DNA of 37,309 nucleotides from Lachnospiraceae bacterium (GTDB taxonomy: Bacteria; Bacillota; Clostridia; Lachnospirales; Lachnospiraceae), in NCBI GenBank assembly GCA_016293925.1, contig JAEDCX010000013.1, positions 1-37,309 of the forward strand, read 5' to 3'. Under the pieces are notes generated by a model, which was not told the origin of the DNA, searched no databases, and saw nothing but the letters and a program-made list of their open reading frames with translations. How positions within the stretch are numbered: the first letter of the stretch is position 1; each line of letters begins with the position of its first letter. This document shows positions 1 through 7,674 of this stretch, one piece after another. The translations under genes were made by a program, and so were the position numbers.

Positions 1-109
1 CTATATCGGGAACGGACAGGTCTGCCATGCAAGTTCGCCGGAAACGGGCATCAAGATTTCTAAACTGAACTACCGGACGCCTACCTGCGCCCGCAGACTG
101 ATTGAATAG
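1..109 (+). CDS. NlpC/P60-type peptidoglycan hydrolase, C-terminal end (partial)
   Basis: Only the last 35 codons are inside the window, read from base 2 to the TAG at 107-109. The visible peptide has the pattern YIGNGQVCHASSPETGIKIS, which matches the end of NlpC/P60 domains: a glycine-rich beta strand, then His-Ala-Ser holding the catalytic histidine. In this family the enzyme cuts the gamma-D-Glu-to-diamino-acid bond of cell-wall peptides outside the cell. The catalytic Cys, any signal peptide and any SH3 or coiled-coil domains would lie upstream of the window. A terminator follows, so this is the last gene of its transcript. Confidence 0.7.
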   Translation, partial: YIGNGQVCHASSPETGIKISKLNYRTPTCARRLIE

Positions 110-142
110 TGAACGTTTTCGCCAATAAAATGCGTATTTCAG

Positions 143-172
143 ACCACCTATTGAAAAATAGGTGGTTTTTTT
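143..172 (+). terminator. Rho-independent terminator after the NlpC/P60 gene
   Basis: A perfect 8-bp stem (ACCACCTA / TAGGTGGT) encloses an 8-nt A-rich loop and is followed by a run of T. It lies 34 bases after the stop of the NlpC/P60 gene. Confidence 0.9.
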
Positions 173-179
173 GTATCAT
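151..179 (+). promoter_or_regulatory. Probable sigma-A promoter nested in the terminator
   Basis: TTGAAA (151-156) and TATCAT (174-179) are separated by exactly 17 bases; each hexamer matches 5 of 6 consensus positions. The -35 box falls in the terminator loop. The predicted start at about 186 leaves almost no leader before the ribosome binding site GAGGGGAG (188-195) of the next gene. The call rests on sequence match only. Confidence 0.55.
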
Positions 180-202
180 GATTGCATGAGGGGAGTATAC
201 TT

Positions 203-1390
203 ATGCGAGAGAGTATTACCAAAGAAGAAAAGGATCTGAATGAACGGACAGCCCTGTGCAGACAGCTTCTGGAGCTTGGCTTTGACAGAGACAAGCTGGA
301 GCGGAATCAATATGATGAGGGGCAGCTTCATGAACTGCTGGAAGGACTTTCGATGAAGCTGGATGTGACGGAATATGATGATCCGTCTTATGTATGGTAT
401 CAGATGCGGGAGATCCGTCTGGGGATCCAATACGGCTACGATGCCAAAGGATTACTTAACGATTACGACTGGACACAGCTGGAAGAGATCCGGGAAGGTT
501 ATGTGGGCGGACTTAATATTGTAAAATATATGAATCCGCTTCTGTTAAGCCCCCAGATGCGGGAGATCCGTCTGGGACTGGAAACAAATCTGGATGTGGA
601 TCTGTACGCCAGACCGGAACTGGATTGGTTCCAGATGAAAGAGATCCGTCTGGGCTTGGAAGAGAAACTGGATGTGTCTGTTTATAATCATGTGAATTAT
701 TCGGCAGAAGTCATGCGTCTGATCCGGGAAGGTATGCTGACGGGACATCCTGTCCAGCAGTATGCCGAGCAGGGGCTGGATGCAGAGGTGATCCGGGTGC
801 TGGGACGGGCAGATACACTGGGAATTGACATCATGGATTATGTGAAACAGGGATATGTGGGAGATCAGCTGGCTGAGATTCTGAAATGTCATGAGAAGCA
901 TATCCGGATCGATCCATTCCTGTCCCATAGCTTGTACGGAACACAGCTGAGACAGATTCGTCTGGGGCTGGAAGTCGGAGTGGATGTGACGATTTACGCC
1001 AAGGACAGTTACGACTGGTTTCAGATGCGGGAGATTCGGGTAGGACTGGAAGAACGGCTGGATGTTTCCCATTATGCCAGCAGCCTGTTTGATCATGCCC
1101 AGATGGTGGAGATCCGTCTGGGACTGGAGGCGGGACTGGATGTGTCCTCCTATGCGAAATTCCTGTATTCTGCAGGACAGATGAAAGAGAAACGTCTGGA
1201 ATTGATGGCAAAGCTGGATGAGGCGCCGGAAAGTGAGTTCGACGAGGCGCAGTCCGCAGAGATTATATTGGGTTTGGAGGCAGGACTTGATGTAGAGGCC
1301 TATGCGAAGGTTGCATATTCTGCCGAACAGATGCGTTCCATCAGGGAGAAGATGATGGAAGAGATGTCTGCCCGGAAGGGAGGCATCTAA
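203..1390 (+). CDS. Tandem 26-residue repeat protein of unknown function
   Basis: The start is ATG 203, with GAGGGGAG 7-8 bases upstream; an in-frame TTG at 182 lies ahead of that site and is unlikely. After about 30 residues the 395-residue protein is nearly all tandem repeats of about 26 residues, roughly 14 copies. The core is Y-x-x-x-Q-M-x-E-I-R-L-G-L-E-x-x-L-D-V-x-x-Y-A. The best copies are in the first third and residues 250-320; copies 6-8 and 12 are degenerate. There is no signal peptide, membrane segment or cysteine-rich motif, so it is probably cytoplasmic. The repeat resembles repeats common in Lachnospiraceae proteins; I know of no assigned function. Its stop codon overlaps the start of the FapA-like gene (TAATG), so the two are translationally coupled and probably work together. 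Helical-repeat scaffolding is only a guess. Confidence 0.85.
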   Translation: MRESITKEEKDLNERTALCRQLLELGFDRDKLERNQYDEGQLHELLEGLSMKLDVTEYDDPSYVWYQMREIRLGIQYGYDAKGLLNDYDWTQLEEIREGYVGGLNIVKYMNPLLLSPQMREIRLGLETNLDVDLYARPELDWFQMKEIRLGLEEKLDVSVYNHVNYSAEVMRLIREGMLTGHPVQQYAEQGLDAEVIRVLGRADTLGIDIMDYVKQGYVGDQLAEILKCHEKHIRIDPFLSHSLYGTQLRQIRLGLEVGVDVTIYAKDSYDWFQMREIRVGLEERLDVSHYASSLFDHAQMVEIRLGLEAGLDVSSYAKFLYSAGQMKEKRLELMAKLDEAPESEFDEAQSAEIILGLEAGLDVEAYAKVAYSAEQMRSIREKMMEEMSARKGGI

Positions 1391-2754
1391 TGGCGACGAC
1401 TGATACATGGAATTGGAATGAAGACAGCAGGGTTATCATTGCGCCGGATGAGATGAGTGCGGCAGTGTTTGTGTCGAATCCCAGACCGGGTGAGACCTAT
1501 ACGGAAGAGAGTATTATTGCGATTCTGAATCATTACGGCGTGACCCACGGAATTGACATAGGTGTGATCGAAGAGATTCTGCAGGGCGGGATGTACTGTA
1601 AGATGATCACGGTTGCCCATGGCAGGGAAGCAAAGGACGGTTGTGACGGATATTATGAATTTCTTTTTGCAACCGAGTTCGCGGCAACACCCCGGATGCT
1701 GGAGGACGGCAGTGCGGATTACAGTGATATGGTAATCTATGAGATTGTCCGGAAAGATCAGAAGATTGCGGAATACCACAAAGCCACACAAGGGGTTATG
1801 GGGTATACCGTGACCGGCAAAATACGGATGCCGAGACGCGGCAAAGACAAAACCCTGATCCGGGGACGCAATTTCTATCTGGATGAAGCGGGCTTGAATT
1901 ACTATTCCAATATCGACGGCCGGATTACCTTTGAGAACGGCAAAATCATGATTTCGGAGCTGTGTGTGGTTGACGGGGATCTGAATTCCCGGGTAGGGAA
2001 CATTGATTTCAAAGGAGATGTGCTGATTCACGGAGATGTATGCAGCGGGATGACGGTTCAGGCAACCGGAAGTGTTGTGGTGGACGGGAAAGTGGAAGCC
2101 GCATATATTACCGCGGAGAAAGAGGTTGTAGTAAGACAGGGCGTGTACGGGGATTCCACCGGTATGATCGTGTCCAGGAACGGGAACATCTATGGAAGGT
2201 TTTTCGAGGCTGTAACACTGAGAGCAAAGGATCTGATTACCTGCAATTATCTGATGAACTGTGACGCCTATACCGAAGGGGCACTGGAGGTTCTGGGGCG
2301 GAACGGTTCCATTACCGCAGGATTTACGGTTGCGATGATGGGGATTACAGCCAATACCATCGGTAGTGAAACGGAGCCGGGAACGGATGTGTCGGTGGGA
2401 ATCGGCAGGGATTTCCGGAAGGAGGTCCACGAACTGGAAAAACAGATCCAGAAGGTGGAATCCGAGATTGAGGTATTCCAGAATGCGCTGGAAGGACACG
2501 CTGCGCTCCGTACGAGGATATTTATGGCCATTGATATGAAAAACGAAGAGTGCAAAGAACTTCGGAAGGATCTGTTGGCGAAACAAAAAACGATGGAGAA
2601 AGCAAAAGATTCTGCGGTGCGGGTGCGCGGATGCATTTATCCGGGCAGCGTGGTCCATGTCAACGAGCATTCCATGACGCTGAGGAGTAAACTGGAAAAT
2701 GTGATGTTTCTAAGACAGGATGAGCACGTATCCATACAGAAGAACGATTCCTAG
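1390..2754 (+). CDS. FapA/DUF342-family polymer-forming protein
   Basis: A 454-residue protein whose ATG overlaps the stop of the repeat-protein gene. About residues 175-335 form short beta repeats with many G-x-V/I-x-V-x-G turns, as in the right-handed beta-helix of the FapA (DUF342) family. About residues 342-410 are charged and heptad-like, a probable coiled coil, followed by a small beta C-terminal part with the pattern GCIYPGSVVHVNEHSMTLRS. FapA proteins are linked to flagellar assembly and to cell-envelope localisation in some bacteria, but in Clostridia the function is not settled and no flagellar gene is near. There is no signal peptide. The family call is firm; the role is open. Confidence 0.8.
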   Translation: MATTDTWNWNEDSRVIIAPDEMSAAVFVSNPRPGETYTEESIIAILNHYGVTHGIDIGVIEEILQGGMYCKMITVAHGREAKDGCDGYYEFLFATEFAATPRMLEDGSADYSDMVIYEIVRKDQKIAEYHKATQGVMGYTVTGKIRMPRRGKDKTLIRGRNFYLDEAGLNYYSNIDGRITFENGKIMISELCVVDGDLNSRVGNIDFKGDVLIHGDVCSGMTVQATGSVVVDGKVEAAYITAEKEVVVRQGVYGDSTGMIVSRNGNIYGRFFEAVTLRAKDLITCNYLMNCDAYTEGALEVLGRNGSITAGFTVAMMGITANTIGSETEPGTDVSVGIGRDFRKEVHELEKQIQKVESEIEVFQNALEGHAALRTRIFMAIDMKNEECKELRKDLLAKQKTMEKAKDSAVRVRGCIYPGSVVHVNEHSMTLRSKLENVMFLRQDEHVSIQKNDS

Positions 2755-2783
2755 TTGCATTCCCGCAAAACATGTGTTATACT
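2755..2783 (+). promoter_or_regulatory. Sigma-A promoter of rpsO
   Basis: TTGCAT (2755-2760) and TATACT (2778-2783) are spaced 17 bases apart. The -35 box starts on the base right after the stop codon of the FapA-like gene. The predicted start near 2790 leaves a leader of about 88 bases before rpsO. Confidence 0.75.
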
Positions 2784-2825
2784 TGACAAATGTGAGACGC
2801 CGAACTCAGAGGAAGGATACTCCGA

Positions 2826-2843
2826 CCTTCTTCTTAGTGAAGG
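2826..2843 (+). promoter_or_regulatory. Hairpin in the rpsO leader, possible S15 autoregulatory site
   Basis: CCTTC and GAAGG pair around an 8-nt loop about 35 bases upstream of the rpsO start. In several bacteria ribosomal protein S15 binds structures in its own mRNA leader and represses translation, so this leader is a candidate. I did not fold the full leader, and the match to any known S15 leader class is unverified. Confidence 0.3.
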
Positions 2844-2877
2844 CAGGATACCATATTTTATTAGGAGGATTTACAAC

Positions 2878-3144
2878 ATGATCTCTAAAGAGAAGAAAAC
2901 CGCTATCATGAAAGAGTATGCAAGATGTGAGGGTGACACCGGTTCACCGGAGGTACAGATCGCTGTATTGTCTGCGAGAATTGAGGAGCTGACAGAGCAT
3001 CTGAAAACCCACGCAAACGACAACCACTCCAGACGTGGTATGTACAAGATGGTTGGTCAGAGAAGAGGTCTTCTTGACTATTTGAAGAAAAAGGATATCG
3101 AGAGATACCGTGCTTTGGTTGAGAAACTTGGCCTTAGAAAGTAA
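2878..3144 (+). CDS. rpsO: 30S ribosomal protein S15
   Basis: An 88-residue protein of normal length for S15. The start is ATG 2878 with AGGAGG just upstream; the longer in-frame reading back to 2755 crosses the promoter and is not coding. It has the typical features: MISKEEK at the N terminus, the GSPEVQIAVLSARI helix, the HSRRGMYKMVGQRRGLLDYL segment that binds 16S rRNA, and a C-terminal YRALVEKLGLRK. S15 nucleates assembly of the central domain of the 30S subunit. It has its own promoter and terminator, and pnp follows, the usual order in bacteria. Confidence 0.98.
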   Translation: MISKEKKTAIMKEYARCEGDTGSPEVQIAVLSARIEELTEHLKTHANDNHSRRGMYKMVGQRRGLLDYLKKKDIERYRALVEKLGLRK

Positions 3145-3152
3145 TTGTAAAA

Positions 3153-3203
3153 GCGGATGGAGAAGCGGTGGTTCATTCACCGCATCTCTTCATCCGTTTT
3201 TTT
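3153..3203 (+). terminator. Strong terminator after rpsO
   Basis: A long stem, CGGATG-GAGA-GCGGTG pairing with CACCGC-TCTC-CATCCG with one small internal bulge, is followed by seven T. It starts 9 bases after the rpsO stop and separates rpsO from pnp, though readthrough is likely because no good promoter is visible before pnp. Confidence 0.92.
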
Positions 3204-3298
3204 CGTCCTATGGGATACTTGATTCCGTGTACGGATTCGGATCCTGACCACCCCATCCTGTATGACGGTAACGAAGCAGGAAACGGATTTGTTATTAC

Positions 3299-3372
3299 CA
3301 GGAGATTCTGCCCGAGACCACTGAAAAGGATTGCCTTCCGGTAGTCTTTTTCAGTAGTTTCGGCATCTCCTG
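3299..3372 (+). promoter_or_regulatory. Long imperfect hairpin in the pnp leader
   Basis: Three paired blocks are nested: CAGGAGAT (3299-3306) with ATCTCCTG (3365-3372), CCGA (3312-3315) with TCGG (3360-3363), and ACTGAAAA (3320-3327) with TTTTCAGT (3348-3355). No terminator T-run follows, and it ends 31 bases before the pnp start. In enterobacteria a stem in the pnp leader is cut by RNase III and lets PNPase repress its own mRNA. A similar role here is inference from position and shape. Confidence 0.6.
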
Positions 3373-3403
3373 AAGAATAAAGAAAAAGAAAAGGAGAGGT
3401 ATT

Positions 3404-5494
3404 ATGTACAAGAGTTATTCTATTGAACTCGGTGGACGTACCCTTACCGTGGATATCGGAAGAGTATGTGCCCAGGCAAACGGTGCTGCGCTTGTTCACT
3501 ATGGCAACACAACCGTTCTGTCTACCGTTACGGCTTCCGATAAGCCGAGGGAAGGGATTGATTTCTTCCCGCTCAGCGTGGAGTATGAAGAGAAGTTATA
3601 TGCGGTGGGTAAGATTCCCGGCGGTTTCAACAAGCGGGAAGGGAAAGCAAGCGAGAATGCTGTTCTTACCAGCCGTGTTATTGACAGACCGATGAGACCG
3701 CTGTTCCCCAAAGATTACCGGAATGATGTAACCATCAACAATATGGTTATGTCCGTGGATCCTGCTTGCCGTCCGGAGCTTGCAGCCATGATCGGTTCTG
3801 CACTGGTAACCTGTATTTCGGATATTCCTTTTGACGGTCCCTGTGCAACCACACAGATCGGTATGGTAGATGGACAGTTTATCGTAAATCCGTCCCAGGA
3901 GCAGTGGCAGAACGGTGATCTGAAGCTTACCGTTGCATCCACCCTGCAGAAGGTTATCATGATCGAAGCCGGTGCCAGAGAGATTCCGGAGGAGAAGATG
4001 TTAGAGGCAATCTATATGGCTCATGACATCAACCAGAAGATTAATGCATGGATTCAGGGAATTGTGGACGAGGTCGGCAAGCCGAAGCACACTTATGAGA
4101 GCTGTGCGGTTCCGGCAGAGTTATTCGAGGCGATGAAGACAGTTGTGACTCCGGAAGAGATGGAAGAGGCTGTATTCACAGACGAGAAGCAGAAGAGAGA
4201 AGAGAACATCAAGGCGGTTACCGCAAAGATGCAGGAAGCTTTCGCAGAGAAGGAAGAATGGCTTGCAATTCTGGATGAGGCGATCTACCAGTATGAGAAG
4301 AAAACGGTGCGCAAGATGATCTTAAAAGATCACAAGCGTCCCGACGGACGTTCCATTACACAGATCAGACCGCTTGCGGCAGAAGTGGATATTATCCCGA
4401 GAGTACACGGTTCCGCTATGTTCACCCGTGGTCAGACCCAGATCTGTAACGTTTGTACATTGGCACCCTTGTCAGAGATGCAGAAGGTTGACGGTCTGGA
4501 TGACAATGTAACGGCGAAGAGATATATGCATCATTATAATTTCCCTTCCTATTCCGTAGGCGAGACCAAGGTCAGCCGCGGTCCCGGACGTCGGGAGATC
4601 GGACATGGTGCACTGGCAGAGAGAGCACTGATTCCGGTACTTCCTTCCGAGGAGGAATTCCCGTATGCAATCCGTACGGTATCTGAGACCTTCGAGTCAA
4701 ACGGTTCCACCTCCATGGCATCTACCTGTTCCTCTTGTATGTCCCTGATGGCTGCAGGCGTACCGATCAAGAGAATGGTGGCAGGTATTTCCTGTGGTCT
4801 TGTTACAGGCGATACCGATGATGACTTTGTTCTTCTGACCGATATTCAGGGTCTGGAGGATTTCTTCGGCGACATGGACTTCAAGGTGACCGGTACCACG
4901 GAAGGTATTACAGCAATCCAGATGGATATCAAGATTCACGGACTGACCAGACCGATTGTGGAAGGTGCCATTGCAAGATGCCGGGAAGCACGTCTCTTCA
5001 TCATGGATACCTGTATGAAGCCTGCCATCAGCGAGCCCCGTCCGAGTGTCAATGAGTTTGCTCCGAAGATCGTTCAGATCAAGATTGATCCGGAGAAGAT
5101 CGGTGACGTTGTGGGACAGCGTGGTAAGACAATCAATGCCATCATTGATCAGACCGGTGTGAAGATTGATATCACAGATGACGGTGCCGTAAGCGTATGC
5201 GGTACGGATCAGGCGATGATGGACAAAGCCATTGAGATGATCAAGATTATTGTTACGGATTTCGAGGAAGGTCAGATCCTGAAAGGAAAAGTCATCAGCA
5301 TCAAGGAGTTTGGTGCATTCCTGGAGTTCGCACCTGGTAAAGAGGGTATGGTTCATATCTCCAAGGTTGCGAAGGAGAGAATCGAGCATGTTGAGGATGT
5401 CCTTACATTGGGCGATATTGTTACGGTGAAATGTCTTGGCAAAGATAAGATGGGCAGGCTCAGTTTCTCCATCAAGGACGCCATGAACAAATAA
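3404..5494 (+). CDS. pnp: Polyribonucleotide nucleotidyltransferase (PNPase)
   Basis: A 696-residue protein of full family length. PNPase degrades RNA 3' to 5' by phosphorolysis, works in RNA turnover with helicases and RNase Y or J, and acts as a trimer in the cytoplasm. Visible domains: first RNase PH domain (about 1-215), alpha-helical linker (215-300), second RNase PH domain with RPDGRSITQIRPL and the FESNGSTSMASTCSSCMSLM core (300-535), KH domain around 550-610 with IGDVVGQRGKTINAII, and an S1 domain from about 620 with KVISIKEFGAFLEF. The ribosome binding site AAAGGAGAGG precedes ATG 3404. The gene is monocistronic, with a structured leader and a terminator. Confidence 0.98.
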   Translation: MYKSYSIELGGRTLTVDIGRVCAQANGAALVHYGNTTVLSTVTASDKPREGIDFFPLSVEYEEKLYAVGKIPGGFNKREGKASENAVLTSRVIDRPMRPLFPKDYRNDVTINNMVMSVDPACRPELAAMIGSALVTCISDIPFDGPCATTQIGMVDGQFIVNPSQEQWQNGDLKLTVASTLQKVIMIEAGAREIPEEKMLEAIYMAHDINQKINAWIQGIVDEVGKPKHTYESCAVPAELFEAMKTVVTPEEMEEAVFTDEKQKREENIKAVTAKMQEAFAEKEEWLAILDEAIYQYEKKTVRKMILKDHKRPDGRSITQIRPLAAEVDIIPRVHGSAMFTRGQTQICNVCTLAPLSEMQKVDGLDDNVTAKRYMHHYNFPSYSVGETKVSRGPGRREIGHGALAERALIPVLPSEEEFPYAIRTVSETFESNGSTSMASTCSSCMSLMAAGVPIKRMVAGISCGLVTGDTDDDFVLLTDIQGLEDFFGDMDFKVTGTTEGITAIQMDIKIHGLTRPIVEGAIARCREARLFIMDTCMKPAISEPRPSVNEFAPKIVQIKIDPEKIGDVVGQRGKTINAIIDQTGVKIDITDDGAVSVCGTDQAMMDKAIEMIKIIVTDFEEGQILKGKVISIKEFGAFLEFAPGKEGMVHISKVAKERIEHVEDVLTLGDIVTVKCLGKDKMGRLSFSIKDAMNK

Positions 5495-5548
5495 GCATTC
5501 CGTTATTTCGGGGGAATGAGCCCGGAAATTGTGGGAGCACATAGTGTG

Positions 5549-5582
5549 GGATACCATTGCGAAAGTAATGGTATCCTTTTTT
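5549..5582 (+). terminator. Terminator after pnp
   Basis: A perfect 10-bp stem (GGATACCATT / AATGGTATCC) with an 8-nt loop is followed by six T, 54 bases after the pnp stop. Confidence 0.95.
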
Positions 5583-5586
5583 GTTG

Positions 5587-5614
5587 GTCTATTCGGGACA
5601 AGACAACATATATT
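5587..5614 (+). promoter_or_regulatory. Candidate sigma-E promoter of the spoIIIA operon
   Basis: GTCTATT (5587-5593) and CATATATT (5607-5614) are 13 bases apart. The second matches 6 of 8 positions of the sigma-E -10 consensus CATACAMT, and the first is a partial match to the -35 consensus. In B. subtilis spoIIIA is transcribed by sigma-E in the mother cell, which fits the site's position between the pnp terminator and spoIIIAA. The match is moderate. Confidence 0.4.
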
Positions 5615-5645
5615 ACTGTATAGGCGGTGAGGGAGGATGGATTGG

Positions 5646-6569
5646 ATGCAAGAATCGATCATCAGACTGTTTCCGGAGTCCTTATTGGAACGGGTTGAGC
5701 CGGTACTGCGTGCCGCAGAGAACCTGACGGAGATCAGAATCAGGGCGGATGCACCGATGATCTGTACGACCCGGAAAGCAGAATTCGTGATGGATGCCGT
5801 ATGGATCAGCAGAGAGGAACTGAATGATCTTTTCCTGCATATATGCAGATATTCGGTATACGCATATGAGGAGGAATTGCGCAAGGGGTATCTGACAGCC
5901 GTGGGCGGGCATCGGATCGGGGTGTGCGGACATGCTGTAATGGACGAGGGAGGCAATATTCTGACCTACCGCTATGTTACCAGTCTGAATATCAGAATTG
6001 CGCACGAGATCAGGGGAGCGGCGGATCAGGTGCTTCCGTACCTGTGTGAGGGAGGCTGTTATCACAATACGCTGATTGTGTCTGCCCCGGGGTGCGGCAA
6101 AACAACCCTGTTGAGGGATCTGATCCGACGGCTGTCAGACGGAAGCCCCTATCTGGCAGGCTGCAGGGTTGCGGTGATCGATGAACGGATGGAGCTGGGA
6201 GCCATGCGGGAGGGACATCTGCAGAATGATCTCGGAATGCGGACGGATGTGTTGTGTGACTGTCCGAAAACGGAAGGAATCCGGATGCTGATCCGCTCCA
6301 TGAACCCGAAGATTATTGCGGTGGACGAGATCGGGAGCGCCCGGGAAACGGAAGCGTTGTACTGCGCGGATCGGTCCGGATGCGGGATTCTGGCAACGGT
6401 GCATGGGAACTGTCTGGAGAAGATTCGGGAGGCTGCCGAATACAGGATGGTGACCGGACATCTGATCGAACGGTATGTGCTGCTGTCCGCCAGGGCAGGT
6501 CCGGGAACCGTGGAAGGAATCTATGACGGGGAGGGAAAGCAATGTTTCGCATCATTGCCATGGGGATGA
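5646..6569 (+). CDS. spoIIIAA: Stage III sporulation protein AA, AAA-type secretion ATPase
   Basis: About 307 residues. ATG 5646 is chosen because GGGAGG ends 9 bases upstream; the in-frame ATG 5637 directly abuts that site but is possible. It has a Walker A motif SAPGCGKTTLLRDL near residues 145-157, a Walker B region with IDERMELGA and IIAVDEIGS, and a late TVHG motif, as in type II/IV secretion ATPases. SpoIIIAA is thought to energise the SpoIIIA-SpoIIQ channel from the mother-cell cytoplasm; its ATPase motif is required for sigma-G activity in B. subtilis. It overlaps spoIIIAB by 28 bases. Confidence 0.95.
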   Translation: MQESIIRLFPESLLERVEPVLRAAENLTEIRIRADAPMICTTRKAEFVMDAVWISREELNDLFLHICRYSVYAYEEELRKGYLTAVGGHRIGVCGHAVMDEGGNILTYRYVTSLNIRIAHEIRGAADQVLPYLCEGGCYHNTLIVSAPGCGKTTLLRDLIRRLSDGSPYLAGCRVAVIDERMELGAMREGHLQNDLGMRTDVLCDCPKTEGIRMLIRSMNPKIIAVDEIGSARETEALYCADRSGCGILATVHGNCLEKIREAAEYRMVTGHLIERYVLLSARAGPGTVEGIYDGEGKQCFASLPWG

Positions 6570-7057
6570 TTCTGCTGGGATGCATCGGTACGGGAATCAG
6601 TATGACCGCCAGAAACCGGGAGGCATACCGGCAGACCTGTCAGTTCCGCAGAATGCTGCAGCAGGTATTGTCGGAACTGAAGAATGGCAGAAAGCCACTG
6701 GAAGAGGCACTGCGGGAACAAAGCCTGCGGGGCCGTGGTATTGCAGGGATACTTCTCAGGGAAACGGTAGCAGGGTGCGAACAGAACCGGGCGGTATCTG
6801 TCGGAAACACATGGGAAGCGGTTTTTGAGAAGCACAGAGCGGAGATTCTGCTGAGGAGAGAGAATTATGAGAATCTGAAGACCTGTTTTACTGTGAGAGG
6901 GGCCAATCCAAGACAGTTTTTTGAACAGCTTGAGGAGTGGATTCTGGCATTGCAGCAGAGCGAAAAGAAAATGCAGGAGGACATGGGGCAGAGGGAACGG
7001 TTATATCTGTGCGTCGGTTTCGGAACGGGTGTGATCGGAGTGATTCTGCTGTTGTAG
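6542..7057 (+). CDS. spoIIIAB: Stage III sporulation protein AB
   Basis: 171 residues, the normal size. It has an N-terminal hydrophobic segment (about 3-20), a helical central part with the QTCQFRRMLQQVLSELKNGR pattern typical of the family, and a C-terminal hydrophobic segment (about 152-171) ending at the stop. The fold resembles GspF-like membrane proteins of type II secretion. It is predicted to anchor the SpoIIIAA ATPase at the mother-cell membrane. ATG 6542 lies inside the end of spoIIIAA with GAGGGAAAG upstream, so the two are probably translationally coupled. Confidence 0.92.
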   Translation: MFRIIAMGMILLGCIGTGISMTARNREAYRQTCQFRRMLQQVLSELKNGRKPLEEALREQSLRGRGIAGILLRETVAGCEQNRAVSVGNTWEAVFEKHRAEILLRRENYENLKTCFTVRGANPRQFFEQLEEWILALQQSEKKMQEDMGQRERLYLCVGFGTGVIGVILLL

Positions 7058-7068
7058 AAAGGGTAAGA

Positions 7069-7266
7069 ATGGATGAGAGTCTGATCTATAAAATAGCAGC
7101 GGTGGGAATACTGGTATCCATATTGTCGCAGGTGCTGAAACACAGCGGCAGGGACGAGCAGGCATTTTTGGTAAGTCTTGCTGGCCTGATTCTGGTGCTG
7201 TCTTGGATTGTGCCATACATATATGATCTGTTCCGGACGATTCGAGATCTGTTTCTGATCCTGTAG
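7069..7266 (+). CDS. spoIIIAC: Stage III sporulation protein AC
   Basis: A 65-residue protein, exactly family size. ATG 7069 follows AAAGGG; longer in-frame readings extend into spoIIIAB. It has two hydrophobic segments (about 8-24 and 34-52) around a short polar loop, KHSGRDEQA, which is typical of SpoIIIAC. It is a small membrane component of the mother-cell channel complex. The gene starts 12 bases after the spoIIIAB stop. Confidence 0.92.
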   Translation: MDESLIYKIAAVGILVSILSQVLKHSGRDEQAFLVSLAGLILVLSWIVPYIYDLFRTIRDLFLIL

Positions 7267-7274
7267 AGGTGCGC

Positions 7275-7658
7275 ATGAGTATAACAAAAATCGTATTGCT
7301 GGCGTTGGCAGGCTGTATGCTTGCCCTGATCTTCCAAAAAGAGCATAAGGAATATGTAACCTATCTGTGTATCGGCGTGGGCGTTTTGATTCTGCACTAT
7401 TCGGTGGAGCGGCTGCAGGTTCTGCTGGGGGAATTTGGAGCCATCACGGAACTGATACCGGAAGGAAAGGGATATATGGCAATTCTACTGAAGAGTATCG
7501 GGATCACCTATCTGTGTGAAACCTGTGCGGGAATCTGCAGGGATTCCGGCTTCGGACAGGTTGCTGTCCAGATAGAAATATTTGGCAAATTGAGTATTCT
7601 GATTCTGGGAATACCGGTGGTCAGTACATTGATCGAACTGATCTCCGGTGCATTCTAG
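7275..7658 (+). CDS. spoIIIAD: Stage III sporulation protein AD
   Basis: 127 residues from ATG 7275; an in-frame GTG at 7269 would sit inside the AGAGGTG ribosome binding site. Several hydrophobic segments are visible (about 5-18, 28-44, 100-116), with the ETCAGICRDSGFGQVAVQIE motif conserved in the family. It is a multi-pass membrane protein of the SpoIIIA channel complex. It lies 8 bases after spoIIIAC, and its product probably sits in the same membrane sub-complex. Confidence 0.93.
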   Translation: MSITKIVLLALAGCMLALIFQKEHKEYVTYLCIGVGVLILHYSVERLQVLLGEFGAITELIPEGKGYMAILLKSIGITYLCETCAGICRDSGFGQVAVQIEIFGKLSILILGIPVVSTLIELISGAF

Positions 7659-7674
7659 GCTGGTGGGTAAATGG

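Noticed and set aside
400..1340. Regular DNA repeats of about 78 bases, considered as CRISPR or satellite
   Set aside because: Copies are imperfect, keep the reading frame and follow codon changes, so they are coding repeats of a protein.
4697..5956. Long minus-strand open frame of 419 codons
   Set aside because: It lies opposite pnp and spoIIIAA, has no ribosome binding site or family pattern, and is explained by codon bias of the plus-strand genes.
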